Shown here: positions 44,186 through 52,964 of the stretch, in pieces | Position numbering within the stretch: position 1 is the stretch's first letter | Layout of the letters: each line of letters begins with the position of its first letter | Program-made: the position numbers and the translations under genes | The notes under the pieces: generated by a model | Told to the model about the DNA's origin: nothing | What the model saw: the letters and a program-made list of their open reading frames with translations, nothing else | Database searches by the model: none | Assembly: GCA_031430435.1 (NCBI GenBank) | Contig: JANPBM010000041.1 | Coordinates: forward strand, 5,410 to 69,409 | Reading direction: 5' to 3' | Origin: JANNVK01 sp031430435 | GTDB taxonomy: Bacteria; Acidobacteriota; Blastocatellia; Pyrinomonadales; Pyrinomonadaceae | DNA: 64,000 bases

Positions 44186-45584
44186 TGATTTTTATATTAA
44201 GGATAGATTTAATAATCAATTTCAAGGGGTCTTCATTTTTTAACTTTGGCTCCAAAATAGATAATTCGCTTCGTATTTTCTCAAATTTTTCTCCTTTTTT
44301 CTTGTTCTTTGCAACCATTTCTAGTGCTTCGGTAACAATCTTGGACACATAGTAATTTCTAGTCGTAGGCATTTCAAAAACGTTAAGTAATATATCTTCA
44401 GCTGACCATCCAAATGTGCTTTCATGTAATAAAGTAGATTCAACTTTTCCATCAATCAGTTTTAATGAAACAACAGAGGAGTTATTTATAGGAAGATCGG
44501 AAACTATAAAATGTGAATGTGATGCAATTATTATGTGGCAGCCCTTAAAGTTTTCAAATATTTTATTCAGTAGTTCTATGTAACGATATTGCCAACTAGG
44601 GTGTAAACTAATTTCAGGTTCGTCAATTAAAACACAGCAATTATCTTCTACAAGTGGAATAAGTGCTATTAGTGTCGTAAGAATATTCGATTCACCAGAG
44701 CTTGTATTAGTGAAATTAAAAGTTTGATTTCCTTTTTTGTGTAACTTAACTTCAAATCCACGTATCATTTTCAGTTTTCTAAGAATATCCAATATTTCAT
44801 ATATTCTAAGATCTTCTTCATAAATTGAATTGTCGTCACTAATCTTACTAATATTACTTGAAGAGAAATCTATTTTTAATTCATATATTCTTTTTTGTTT
44901 AGACCTTAAAGTATTTAAAAAACTACAGACTTCAGGAAATCTATCTTCATAATTTTCTCTCAATTTTTGAAATATGCTACTGGTCAAACTGTAAGAGTTT
45001 GTGCTTTTTTCTATATATTGAATTATGTGCTTTGGTTCTATTAGTTCGTTAAATGAGTTTTTTAATTCTGAGTGAATAATCCGGTATTCTAAATCTATTT
45101 TGGGTAAATAGTTCAGATATTCGAAAACATGTCTGTAGCATTTAGAAACATTCTTATTAGAGTAATTTTCTAATAAAATATCTGTGGCTCTTCTTATCAA
45201 ATGATTTGAGGAAGACCCTAAATGCCCCCGTGTTCCCAAATAATTGTATTTTTCCTCACGGTAAGTTATACCACTATCTTTAAAACGAAACGATTTATTC
45301 ATTGGGAATTTATCAGAAAGACTATTAGAAACAGCAATTATTTTACTTGGTTCACTAGTTTTCTCAAACTTTGAAAAGTTAAATAAATCGTCTCTTGGTA
45401 GCATAGTATTTTTACCCAATACCCTTGCGATACTTCCAAGTAATCTGCTTTTTCCAGTTCCATTATTACCAACAATTAAAGTAAAGTGATTTGACGATTT
45501 ATCATTCGAGCTATTTATTAGTTCTATTTTATCTGTTTGATATTCGCTACTTTCATATTGAATTTTATTGAGTCTAAATGACAT
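44178..45584 (-). CDS. AAA/ABC-type ATPase, Septu PtuA-like
   Basis: 468 residues. Walker A VGNNGTGKS near residues 38-46, the ABC-like signature SSGES at 295-299, Walker B VLIDEPEISLHP near 318-329 and the H-loop ASHSH near 354 form an OLD/SMC-like ATPase. The central part (about 100-290) is helical and would be the coiled-coil insertion. The C-terminal FGWSAEDILLNVFEM region is common in defence-associated ATPases of this group. With an overlapping HNH gene it matches the Septu (PtuAB) layout. GC is visibly lower than in neighbours, which suggests acquisition. With the HNH partner broken the system is probably inactive. Confidence 0.78.
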   Translation of the reverse strand: MSFRLNKIQYESSEYQTDKIELINSSNDKSSNHFTLIVGNNGTGKSRLLGSIARVLGKNTMLPRDDLFNFSKFEKTSEPSKIIAVSNSLSDKFPMNKSFRFKDSGITYREEKYNYLGTRGHLGSSSNHLIRRATDILLENYSNKNVSKCYRHVFEYLNYLPKIDLEYRIIHSELKNSFNELIEPKHIIQYIEKSTNSYSLTSSIFQKLRENYEDRFPEVCSFLNTLRSKQKRIYELKIDFSSSNISKISDDNSIYEEDLRIYEILDILRKLKMIRGFEVKLHKKGNQTFNFTNTSSGESNILTTLIALIPLVEDNCCVLIDEPEISLHPSWQYRYIELLNKIFENFKGCHIIIASHSHFIVSDLPINNSSVVSLKLIDGKVESTLLHESTFGWSAEDILLNVFEMPTTRNYYVSKIVTEALEMVAKNKKKGEKFEKIRSELSILEPKLKNEDPLKLIIKSILNIKINA

Positions 45585-45685
45585 ATTATTTATATTAAAA
45601 CATAAGTAAAGACTAAGATGAAGCTTTATATTTCAAAACTCTATTTGAAATGCCATATAAAAATACTCCCCTAAAACCTTTTCGT

Positions 45686-46372
45686 TTATTGATTTTCATA
45701 TTTCTTAATCAACTCATTCGCGGTCGCCGTATTCATCTCTTTCAACCGCTCAATCATCAATTTAACAGTCGCTTCATCAGGCTGCGTAACCTTTTCTGCT
45801 TCCGCAAAATCAAAACCGACGCTTTCAAACAATTTATCCGACCAATCGTTTCGTAAACAATCAATTACCAGATGAATTCTTTCAAAATTGCTTCGATTTG
45901 CAACGCTGTGCGGCAGATGAAAATTCGCGTACCAACATTCGCCGGCAGTCATCGGAATATCGGTTCCGCTGACGCAAAAAGAAACTTCGGACTATGTTTT
46001 TATCGGAATATGCAGACGAAAAATGCCGTATTCGTAGCCAAGTTGAAAATCGTTATGTTCTTTTACAACGCTGTTCGGGCTTAAACGCAAAAGTCTGACG
46101 GTTTCTTTTGCACATTCAAAACTTTCGATAATTTCTTTGAAATAATTACACTTTTGCAATAACGGCGTATCGAAATAAGTATTTTCCTTGGCGACAGTAA
46201 AAATATCGTCCGATTTACCCGAAGGCGAACGTAACGCGATACTTGTCCACGAACCTTCGTAATCTTGCGAATTGAAATGTTTTTTCCAATTTTCCGATAA
46301 ACAAACCTCAAGATCATTCAGAAGCCTCTGTTCATCGAATTGGAAAGGTAATTTGAAAAACGCATTTTTCAT
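45686..46372 (-). pseudogene. Aspartyl/asparaginyl beta-hydroxylase-like gene with one in-frame amber codon
   Basis: A 229-codon frame starting MKNAFFKLPFQFDE at 46372. The family's double-stranded beta-helix core is visible: VRLLRLSPNSVVKEHND (metal His and Asp), FRLHIPIKT near residue 118-126, then GECWYANFHLPHSVANRS (second metal His) and RIHLVIDC. Codon 127 (45994-45992) is TAG, and the same frame continues at once with SEVSFCVSGTD to a normal end at 45686. So the gene is intact except for one nonsense codon between two essential motifs. The enzyme would hydroxylate Asp/Asn or related groups with 2-oxoglutarate and Fe(II). Confidence 0.8.
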
Positions 46373-46378
46373 AATAAA

Positions 46379-47527
46379 TCACACGGCTTGTCCGCAAGCA
46401 AAACCCGAAGACCACGCCCATTGAAAATTATAACCGCCAAGCCAGCCTGTTACGTCAACAACTTCGCCGATGAAAAATAAACCTTTAACTCGTTTGCTTT
46501 CCATTGTTTGCGAAGATAATTCGTTTGTATCAACTCCGCCGATTGTAACTTCGGCTTTGTGATAACCTTCTGTTTCATTGAAATTTACTTGCCAATTATT
46601 TAACTTTTCGGCAATTTGTTCGAGTTCTTTTTTGCTTGTTTGATTGAGCGGATTATGATTTGCAAACAGAGTTTCGGCAACACGATTAGGAAGAAATTTG
46701 CTTAGAAAATTGTCGAGATTCTGCTTGTTGTCGCGGTTGTTTTCAAGCAATTCCACGGCATTTTCGGTCGGCAATAAATTGATTGAAATTGGTTTATCTT
46801 TCTGCCAATAATTTGAAATTTGCAGAATCGCGGGACCCGATAAACCCCTGTGCGTAAACAAAATATTTTCGCGGAACTCACGTTTCCCAACCGAAACAAT
46901 TGAATCAACCGAAACTCCCGCAAGTTTTGTAAGTTGCAGTTTTGTAAAGACTAACGGCACTAATGACGGCTTTGTTTCGACAATTTTCAAACGATATTGG
47001 CGGGCGATTTTGTAGCCAAAATCCGTTGCTCCGACTTTCGGAAACGAAAGTCCGCCGGTTGCAATGACCAAACTTTCCGCTTCAAAAACGCCGTTGGTTG
47101 TTTCGACAAAAAACGTCTCGCCTTTGGAAACATTTCGCACCGCACAATTTACGCGAATTTCAACTTTCGCCTGCTTGCATTCTTCCAAAAGCATTTCGAT
47201 AATTTGCCTTGAACTTTCTTTGCAAAAAAGTTGTCCGAGCGTTTTTTCGTAATACGCAATTTTATGTTTTTTGATTAAATCAACGAAATCGTTCGGCGTA
47301 TATCGGGCAAGTGCCGATTTACAAAAATGCGGATTATTTGAAACAAAATTATTCGCGGAAACTCTTTTATTTGTGAAGTTACAGCGTCCGCCGCCGGAAA
47401 TTAAAATCTTTCTGCCGACTTCGGAATTATGCTCGATAACCAGCGTTTTGCGTCCGCGTTTGCCCGCTTCAATCGCACAAAAAAGACCTGCCGCACCGCC
47501 GCCGATTATTATTACGTCAAATTTCAT
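46379..47527 (-). CDS. HI0933/YhiN-family FAD-dependent oxidoreductase
   Basis: 382 residues. N-terminal FAD site IIGGGAAGLFCAIEAGKRG near residue 6-24, then VGRKILISGGGRCNFTN near 42-58, the signature of the YhiN/aminoacetone-oxidase-like flavoproteins. The C-terminus has the second nucleotide-contact segment GLFFIGEVVDVTGWLGGYNFQWAWSSG-like sequence near 347-373. The physiological substrate of the family is not settled. It ends six bases before the hydroxylase start, so the two were co-transcribed. Confidence 0.87.
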   Translation of the reverse strand: MKFDVIIIGGGAAGLFCAIEAGKRGRKTLVIEHNSEVGRKILISGGGRCNFTNKRVSANNFVSNNPHFCKSALARYTPNDFVDLIKKHKIAYYEKTLGQLFCKESSRQIIEMLLEECKQAKVEIRVNCAVRNVSKGETFFVETTNGVFEAESLVIATGGLSFPKVGATDFGYKIARQYRLKIVETKPSLVPLVFTKLQLTKLAGVSVDSIVSVGKREFRENILFTHRGLSGPAILQISNYWQKDKPISINLLPTENAVELLENNRDNKQNLDNFLSKFLPNRVAETLFANHNPLNQTSKKELEQIAEKLNNWQVNFNETEGYHKAEVTIGGVDTNELSSQTMESKRVKGLFFIGEVVDVTGWLGGYNFQWAWSSGFACGQAV

Positions 47528-47535
47528 CTTTTAAC

Positions 47536-47570
47536 AATGGAAAATGGAAAATTGAGAATGGAAAATGATG
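47536..47570 (+). repeat. Heptamer array between the FAD enzyme and dinB-like genes (left part)
   Basis: Five 7-bp units: AATGGAA, AATGGAA, AATTGAG, AATGGAA, AATGATG. Part of the recurrent heptamer family of this window. Confidence 0.75.
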
Positions 47571-47585
47571 ACAGGAACAAAGATA

Positions 47586-47613
47586 AATTCTCAATTCTCA
47601 ATTCTCAATTAGA
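47586..47613 (+). repeat. Heptamer array overlapping the dinB-like stop codon
   Basis: Three copies of AATTCTC and one AATTAGA. Its complement GAGAATT can pair with AATTGAGAAT at 47550-47559 to form a hairpin. The stop codon (47605-47607) of the DinB-like gene lies inside it. Confidence 0.75.
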
Positions 47614-48117
47614 TAAATATCGTTCTTTCAACATCTTAACGTGATGCCGAATATGACCGACCAAAATATAAGCAATCGCCCGAACTGAAATTTCGTTTTC
47701 GCTCGCCACGCCTGTTCTGTTCCACGCTTCTTCGTCTAAATTATTGAAAAACAACGTGTTGGCTTTTCGCAGAAACAACATTTCATCAAGTAAATCCGAT
47801 AATTTCACCGCATCGAAATTCGCATTTTCAATATACGGGTCTTGATCGAATCCCGCAAGTGGTTGGCTGTCCGCACGAGCAAAACGCAACGCCCGATAGG
47901 CGAAAACTCGTTCACCGTCAATCAAATGTCCGAGCAGTTCTTTGATTGACCATTTACCTTCGGCGTAACGGTAAAGCCCTCTTTCATCAGACATTTGCGA
48001 GAAAATCTCACGCAATTCATCGGCTTGATTTCGCAACGCGGAAACGATGTCGGTTTCTTCGACAAGCGAAACATAAGTTTCATAATAAGCAGCGTATTCG
48101 GTTTTATTTGGACGCAT
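47605..48117 (-). CDS. DinB-family putative metal-dependent protein
   Basis: 170 residues, a four-helix-bundle DinB/YfiT-like protein. KWSIKELLGHLIDGERVF near residues 66-83 provides the first metal His, and GHIRHHVKMLKE near 152-163 the other two (H-x-x-x-H-H pattern). Family members bind Ni/Zn and some act as thiol-dependent transferases; many are stress-induced. The last residues and the stop codon are encoded by a heptamer array, and another array begins on the base before the start codon. Confidence 0.82.
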   Translation of the reverse strand: MRPNKTEYAAYYETYVSLVEETDIVSALRNQADELREIFSQMSDERGLYRYAEGKWSIKELLGHLIDGERVFAYRALRFARADSQPLAGFDQDPYIENANFDAVKLSDLLDEMLFLRKANTLFFNNLDEEAWNRTGVASENEISVRAIAYILVGHIRHHVKMLKERYLSN

Positions 48118-48145
48118 ATTCTTAATTCTTAATTCTTAATTTTTA
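48118..48145 (+). repeat. Heptamer array between dinB-like gene and lysA
   Basis: ATTCTTA three times and one ATTTTTA, without interruption. It occupies nearly the whole 36-base gap between lysA and the DinB-like gene, so it forms the latter's leader and must hold or displace the ribosome site. Confidence 0.78.
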
Positions 48146-48153
48146 ACTGACAT

Positions 48154-49560
48154 TTACCAAACGTCGTTTCCCAACAAATCTTGGTAAGAATCACGGCGGC
48201 GAATCAGTTGAACCTCGCCGTTTTCCTTGATTAAAACCACAGCGGGAAGTTGTCTGGCGTTGTATTGAAACATTTGGGCGATTGAATACGCACCGCAATT
48301 CAGCAACGCTAGAACTTCATTCGGCTCAACGTTTTCGGGCAATTTGCGATAATCGGGCAAACGACCTTCGCCTTCAATGTCAAAATAAACGTCCGCGCCG
48401 TCGCACAACGGTCCCGCAACCTTATAAAATGTTTCGTGCGGTTCACTCGTCCGCGAAGCCGAAATCAGATGATAATACCATTTGTAAGTTTCCATCGAAA
48501 GCAAGATGTTGAAGCCCGCGTCGGTCAACAACCAGTAGTCCGATTCTCGATTTTCGATTTGCGAATTTCGATTGGAATACGGACGCGATTTTGTGTTTCT
48601 AACTGTCGTCAAACAAATTCCCGCATCGGCGATAACGCTTCTTCCGGGTTCGAGCAAAAGCGTGATATTTTTCAAATCTTCATTGTCGTTTTCTGAAATT
48701 GCTTTCCACGCGGCGTTCAATGCGTGCGACGGCGTAAAATCTGACGCAAAAAGTTCGGCGTTTTCTTTGTTCATCAATTCAGCTAAATCGTTATCTCGCA
48801 GATAATTAACAGGGAAACCGCCGCCTAGATTGATGTGCGATAAATTATGATTTGTCTCTTTCGCAACTTCGCGTAATTTTTCGATTAAAAACATCAACGC
48901 GGTCGTGTAAGGTTCTTCGTTCGGCGTTTGCGAACCGATATGCAGATGAATGCCGCACAAATGCAGGTGGTTGTCGTCCGCTTTCCAACGCTTGAACGCG
49001 ACCAATGCATCATCGAAAGTCATCCCGAATTTCGACGAATTCATCGCGGTTTTTAATCCCGCGTGCGTCGCTGTTTCAATTTCGGGAACGATGCGGAGCG
49101 AGACATTTGCACGCTTCCCAACGCGTTGCGAAACCTTTTCAATCAGTTCGATTTCATACAGCGAATCGGCTTGAATCGCGTAAATTCCCCAAATAATCGC
49201 TTCTTCAAGCTCTTGTTCGGTTTTCGATGTGCCGTTAAAAATAATTTGCTCAGGCTTAAAACCAATTTCGATTGCCTTGAAAAGTTCGCCGCCGGAATTT
49301 ACTTCCAAATCGCAATCGGCTTCCAAAACACAACGCAAAATCGCCATATTTGAATTGGCTTTGGCGGCGTAGCAAACCTTTAATTTGCAACTGATTACAT
49401 TTTTTACGGCTTGTAAACGTTCTATATTATGTTTAATTCGCGGTTCGCTGAAGACGAAAAGAGGCGTGCCGAATTCTTCCGCCAGTTTAGTCGCAGAAAC
49501 TCCGTGAACTGAAAGTTGTTTGTCTTTTACTTCGAGAAAGTTTTCAATTTGCCAAGTCAT
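48154..49560 (-). CDS. lysA: Diaminopimelate decarboxylase-like enzyme (LysA)
   Basis: 468 residues of PLP fold type III. The Schiff-base Lys is K67 in KVCYAAKANSN. CGIHLHIGSQ near residue 205, INLGGGFPVNY near 240 and LLEPGRSVIADAG near 303 bind PLP phosphate and substrate. CDGADVYF near 395 has the second-subunit Cys-Asp, and GAYSIAQMFQYNAR closes the active site. It decarboxylates meso-DAP to lysine, or possibly a related diamino acid. A 15-17 residue insertion after LTTVRNTK (about 325-341, Ser/Asn/Arg-rich) is encoded by a 7-bp repeat array. Confidence 0.86.
   Translation of the reverse strand: MTWQIENFLEVKDKQLSVHGVSATKLAEEFGTPLFVFSEPRIKHNIERLQAVKNVISCKLKVCYAAKANSNMAILRCVLEADCDLEVNSGGELFKAIEIGFKPEQIIFNGTSKTEQELEEAIIWGIYAIQADSLYEIELIEKVSQRVGKRANVSLRIVPEIETATHAGLKTAMNSSKFGMTFDDALVAFKRWKADDNHLHLCGIHLHIGSQTPNEEPYTTALMFLIEKLREVAKETNHNLSHINLGGGFPVNYLRDNDLAELMNKENAELFASDFTPSHALNAAWKAISENDNEDLKNITLLLEPGRSVIADAGICLTTVRNTKSRPYSNRNSQIENRESDYWLLTDAGFNILLSMETYKWYYHLISASRTSEPHETFYKVAGPLCDGADVYFDIEGEGRLPDYRKLPENVEPNEVLALLNCGAYSIAQMFQYNARQLPAVVLIKENGEVQLIRRRDSYQDLLGNDVW
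48541..48575 (+). repeat. Heptamer array inside lysA
   Basis: Five 7-bp units: CGATTCT, CGATTTT, CGATTTG, CGAATTT, CGATTGG. On the coding (minus) strand they encode the RNSQIENRES-type insertion at a surface-loop position before the YWLLTDAGFN strand. The reading frame is kept. Confidence 0.75.
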
Positions 49561-49897
49561 TTTTGAAGTGTTTCCAATTTTTATAAACCAAAAAAGCTAA
49601 AATCAGCGAACTCGGAACCGCAATATAAAGATGCGTCCAAATGTTAAAGTAAATGTCTGCAACAATTACAAGAACTGCACAAATCGTAATTAAATTAACC
49701 GCCCATTTTTGCCAAAACCATAAACCGATCAATGCGGGAAGGCTGAGCAACGGCAGAAACGAAAAAAGGGAAAGCGTCGGGTTGTTAAAATTCGGGTAAT
49801 TGAACAAAAGTTCATCACGAAAAAACGACAAAATTGTTAATCCGAAAACGCTTCCGATCAGCAACAGAAAAATCAAAATTCGTAAGGCTAAAATCAT
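49544..49897 (-). CDS. Small four-helix integral membrane protein, unknown
   Basis: 117 residues with four hydrophobic segments (about 3-25, 43-62, 66-85 and 90-107) and a basic C-terminus. No motif is recognised. It overlaps the lysA start by 17 bases and starts two bases after the end of the peptidase gene upstream, so it is part of that transcript. The overlap and codon use support a real gene. Confidence 0.6.
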   Translation of the reverse strand: MILALRILIFLLLIGSVFGLTILSFFRDELLFNYPNFNNPTLSLFSFLPLLSLPALIGLWFWQKWAVNLITICAVLVIVADIYFNIWTHLYIAVPSSLILAFLVYKNWKHFKNDLAN

Positions 49898-49898
49898 T

Positions 49899-50729
49899 TT
49901 ATTTACAGGTTTGGTTAATTCCTAAAACGTAATTGCTAATCATATCAACATTTGCTGCATTTATGCTTCCGATGAAATTTGCACTTGCGATATCTTCATT
50001 TTTAATTAAGCTGTTGTATTTAGTCAAAAATGATTTAGATAACGGCGAATACGACCAGTGCCACTTTTCTACTTCGTAGCCATATTCACGACCTATTGAG
50101 TAAGGCTGACAAAAATCGTATTTGTGAGCATTTTGCATTAACCAATCAAAACGCCTTTTGCCGTCATCATTTTCCCAATCATTTGGACTTGCATTGTTGA
50201 GGTCAAAATCCGTTCCCCAATGATGCCGTGATGTGGTCGGCATTGAACTGTATTCGAGTATTAGTTTTGACTTTTCAAAGTCGGTAGAAGTTCTGACTAA
50301 TTTTGACGGCTTCCTCTTACTTCCTATTTCATCTTTAACCGAGTTGCATTCCGTAGTATTCAATTTGTCAAAATAGTTTTCTTTATCGCTGTTCAAAAAG
50401 CGTTTGCCGCACCATTTTGCTGTCCATATGGCTTTCTGTTCTGTGAAATTTCTAGTTGCTGAATAAATAGTCAAGATTATTTTTTTAGGTTTCGCTAAAG
50501 CCGCCGCGTCTTGCATTGCTTTGAATTTAGCGTAAGCCTCTGTTCTTGCGTATTGAATACTATTTTTTTTGCCAACAGCTAAATCATCTTTTAGAATTCG
50601 GACAAAACTCGTTTGTCTCGCAGGATTAAATTTTCCCATCAAGTATTCTTTTGTAATAATTTCTTGCGAGAAAACGCTCAAGTTACAAACTAACAAGAAA
50701 CTAATTAACGAAAATAAACTGTATTGCAT
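49899..50729 (-). CDS. Exported M15-type (VanY-like) peptidase
   Basis: 276 residues with a signal peptide ending near VFSQ (residue 21). The M15B zinc peptidase pattern is present: SATRNFTEQ near residue 89, TSRHHWGTDFDLN near 168-180 (His and Asp metal ligands), and EVEKWHWSYSP near 220-230 (catalytic Glu and third ligand His). Such enzymes remove D-Ala from peptidoglycan stem peptides or cut L,D bonds in them. Position between GH3 and lysA genes suits a cell-wall role. Confidence 0.83.
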   Translation of the reverse strand: MQYSLFSLISFLLVCNLSVFSQEIITKEYLMGKFNPARQTSFVRILKDDLAVGKKNSIQYARTEAYAKFKAMQDAAALAKPKKIILTIYSATRNFTEQKAIWTAKWCGKRFLNSDKENYFDKLNTTECNSVKDEIGSKRKPSKLVRTSTDFEKSKLILEYSSMPTTSRHHWGTDFDLNNASPNDWENDDGKRRFDWLMQNAHKYDFCQPYSIGREYGYEVEKWHWSYSPLSKSFLTKYNSLIKNEDIASANFIGSINAANVDMISNYVLGINQTCK

Positions 50730-50743
50730 AATGTTTGGAAAAT

Positions 50744-50778
50744 AATTTTTAATTCGTAATTTTTAATTTTGAATTAAT
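50744..50778 (+). repeat. Heptamer array forming the 3' end of the GH3 gene
   Basis: Five units: AATTTTT, AATTCGT, AATTTTT, AATTTTG, AATTAAT. Read on minus they encode the last residues INSKLKITN and the stop (50749-50751) of the glycosidase gene. Confidence 0.75.
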
Positions 50779-52572
50779 GCTCAAACCTGTTCCGCGTGGA
50801 TAATCGCCGATTGTAATCGGCAGTTTTCCGACAAAGTTATTCGTTCCCATAATACCTTTTGCGGCGGCACGTTGCAAACTTGTCATATCGCCGTAAGCCA
50901 CAATGTAACTGTTGAATTGAGGCAAGTTACGCAGTAAATACGGATTGCCGAAACTGATTCCGATACTTGGTTTTTTTAACGCAAATACTTCGTTCAAAAC
51001 CTTCATTCCCGCATCAGGCAACCCGATCGAGTTTTTCGCACCGCTCCGAACTCGGGCGTAAAGTCCGCTGATTACAACATCGGCTTTCTGAATTTTTGAG
51101 AGTGCAATTTGAATTTCGGCATCATTCGTACGTTCGTCAATCACAATTCGCTCGGCTTGCAAGCCTTGTGAACGTAACGCGTTAGTAAATACCGCACCGA
51201 CGAAATTCTTATCTTCGCCGTTTGTTATGCACAAAACAACGGCTCTTTTTCCTTTTTCGAGCGGCAGCAACTCTCCGTCGTTTTTGGCTAAAGTAACGGC
51301 ATTTTGAGCAATCTCGTCCGATAATTTTCTAGTTTCATCGGTCGAAACAATTTTATCTATTTCGGTTAAAGGCGTGATTTTATTTTTGAAAAGTCCGAGT
51401 TCGTGTTTCCACGCAAGTATTTTTTTGACTGATTCGTTCAGGCGTTCCTGCGAAATTCGCCCCGACATTACGGCATCCTTTAAACCTTTCAAAGTCAGTT
51501 CAATATCGGCGGGTTTTTCCAAAATATCCGCCCCGGCAAGGAATGCCCGAACGGCGGCTTCGTCTTGCGTAAAATACTGCGTCAGACCGCTCATACTCAT
51601 TGCATCGGTTACGGTTAAGCCTTTGAAACCAAGTTCTTTATGGAGAATTTGCGTATTGATCATCGGCGAAAGCGTAGCGGGCAAAGTTGCATTTTCGGTT
51701 GAAAAGGCTGACTCGGTATCAGTGTTGACGGCGTTTTTGATCGGCTTGATAACCGTCGGATCAATCTGCGGCAGAGCGATATGTGCAATCATCACGGACG
51801 CAATTCCCGCATCAATAACTGCTTTAAACGGGATAAGTTCCAATGAATCGAGCCGTTTTCTGTCGTAATTAATAATCGGCAAACCGCGATGTGAATCAAC
51901 TGCCGTATCGCCGTGTCCGGGGAAATGTTTGGCGGTTGCAATCACACGTTGCGACTGCAAACCTTCCATAAACGCCACGCCGAATCGTGCTACGTCTTGC
52001 GGATTTTCGCCGTAACTTCGCGTATTGATAACGGGATTATCCGCGTTATTATTGACATCAACGACAGGTGCGTAAACTTGCATTACGCCTAAAGCACGAG
52101 CTTCTCGACCAACGATAACACCTTCGCGACGGGCAAGCTCAGGATTTCCGGTCGCCGCAACCGCCATATTCCAAGGGAAATTCACGGTTTCATCAAAACG
52201 CATTCCGACTCCGCTTTCAAAATCTGCCGAAATTAAAAGCGGAATATTTGCGTTTTCCTGCATTCGGTTGACAAAATGCACGGTTTCATAAACTCCGCCC
52301 GCAAAAACAACAATTCCGCCGATTTTGTTTTCAACAATATGGCGTTGAATTTCTTTAAAACCGTCGCTGTCTTGTGCCGTATATTTGGCGTTTATTCCAA
52401 TATGCACAAGCTGACCGACCTTTTCATCGACCGACATTTTCTTGAGCATTTTGTCGGCTTGTTTCCAAGACTTTTCCGACGGCTCAAAACGCTTACTCGG
52501 TTGAGCAAAGAAGGGAATTGTCCACAGATGAACACAGATGATGACGGATAAAATAGATAATACTTTTTTCAT
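50749..52572 (-). CDS. Exported GH3 beta-N-acetylhexosaminidase-like enzyme with GH3 C-terminal domain
   Basis: 607 residues from the ATG at 52572; a TTG at 52584 would overlap the vapC stop. A signal peptide ends near FFAQ (residue 24). The N-terminal GH3 barrel has KHFPGHGDTAVDSHRGLP near 215-232 (NagZ-type catalytic dyad) and VTDAMSM near 321 with the nucleophilic Asp. A second (alpha/beta sandwich) GH3 domain covers about 400-600. It is larger than the cytosolic NagZ at 1780-2865 and should act outside the cytoplasm. The tail residues come from a repeat array. Confidence 0.87.
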   Translation of the reverse strand: MKKVLSILSVIICVHLWTIPFFAQPSKRFEPSEKSWKQADKMLKKMSVDEKVGQLVHIGINAKYTAQDSDGFKEIQRHIVENKIGGIVVFAGGVYETVHFVNRMQENANIPLLISADFESGVGMRFDETVNFPWNMAVAATGNPELARREGVIVGREARALGVMQVYAPVVDVNNNADNPVINTRSYGENPQDVARFGVAFMEGLQSQRVIATAKHFPGHGDTAVDSHRGLPIINYDRKRLDSLELIPFKAVIDAGIASVMIAHIALPQIDPTVIKPIKNAVNTDTESAFSTENATLPATLSPMINTQILHKELGFKGLTVTDAMSMSGLTQYFTQDEAAVRAFLAGADILEKPADIELTLKGLKDAVMSGRISQERLNESVKKILAWKHELGLFKNKITPLTEIDKIVSTDETRKLSDEIAQNAVTLAKNDGELLPLEKGKRAVVLCITNGEDKNFVGAVFTNALRSQGLQAERIVIDERTNDAEIQIALSKIQKADVVISGLYARVRSGAKNSIGLPDAGMKVLNEVFALKKPSIGISFGNPYLLRNLPQFNSYIVAYGDMTSLQRAAAKGIMGTNNFVGKLPITIGDYPRGTGLSINSKLKITN

Positions 52573-52577
52573 AAAAA

Positions 52578-52964
52578 CTACCAAAGACGCGAAACAGGAT
52601 AATTATCAAAAGCTGAATCAATTGAAATTACGGACATTTTTTCAGAAATAGTTTGAGCAATTAACAAGCGATCAAACGGATCACTGTGATGTTGCCGCAG
52701 TTTAATAAACTCATAAAAATGTTTATTTTCAATCGCTAATTGCTCGAAACCATTGATATTGAGTTGATGCGGAAACAGGTTTTCAAAATCATCGCTGAGA
52801 TTTAGTCTGCCCAACCCATATTTAATGGCGATTTCCCAAAGACTGACAACGCTCACGAATTTATCGTTTGTAACATCTTCAATCAATAGCCGTGCCGCTA
52901 AACTCAGTTTTGAATCTCCCGCAATAAACCAAAGCAAAGTATGAGTGTCGAGTAAAAGTTTCAT
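52578..52964 (-). CDS. vapC: PIN-domain toxin, VapC-like
   Basis: 128 residues. The acidic PIN residues are visible: Asp6 in LLLDTHTLLW, Glu44 in SLWEIAIKYGLG, an Asp near 94-97 in HSDPFDRLLIAQ and the late SIDSAFD Asp. VapC toxins are Mg-dependent ribonucleases, often acting on tRNA or rRNA. It overlaps the antitoxin gene by four bases and ends six bases before the GH3 start. Confidence 0.9.
   Translation of the reverse strand: MKLLLDTHTLLWFIAGDSKLSLAARLLIEDVTNDKFVSVVSLWEIAIKYGLGRLNLSDDFENLFPHQLNINGFEQLAIENKHFYEFIKLRQHHSDPFDRLLIAQTISEKMSVISIDSAFDNYPVSRLW

Noticed and set aside
45992..45994. Pyrrolysine or selenocysteine at the amber codon
   Set aside because: TAG excludes selenocysteine (TGA), and no pylRS/tRNA-Pyl genes or family precedent are seen; a nonsense mutation is simpler.
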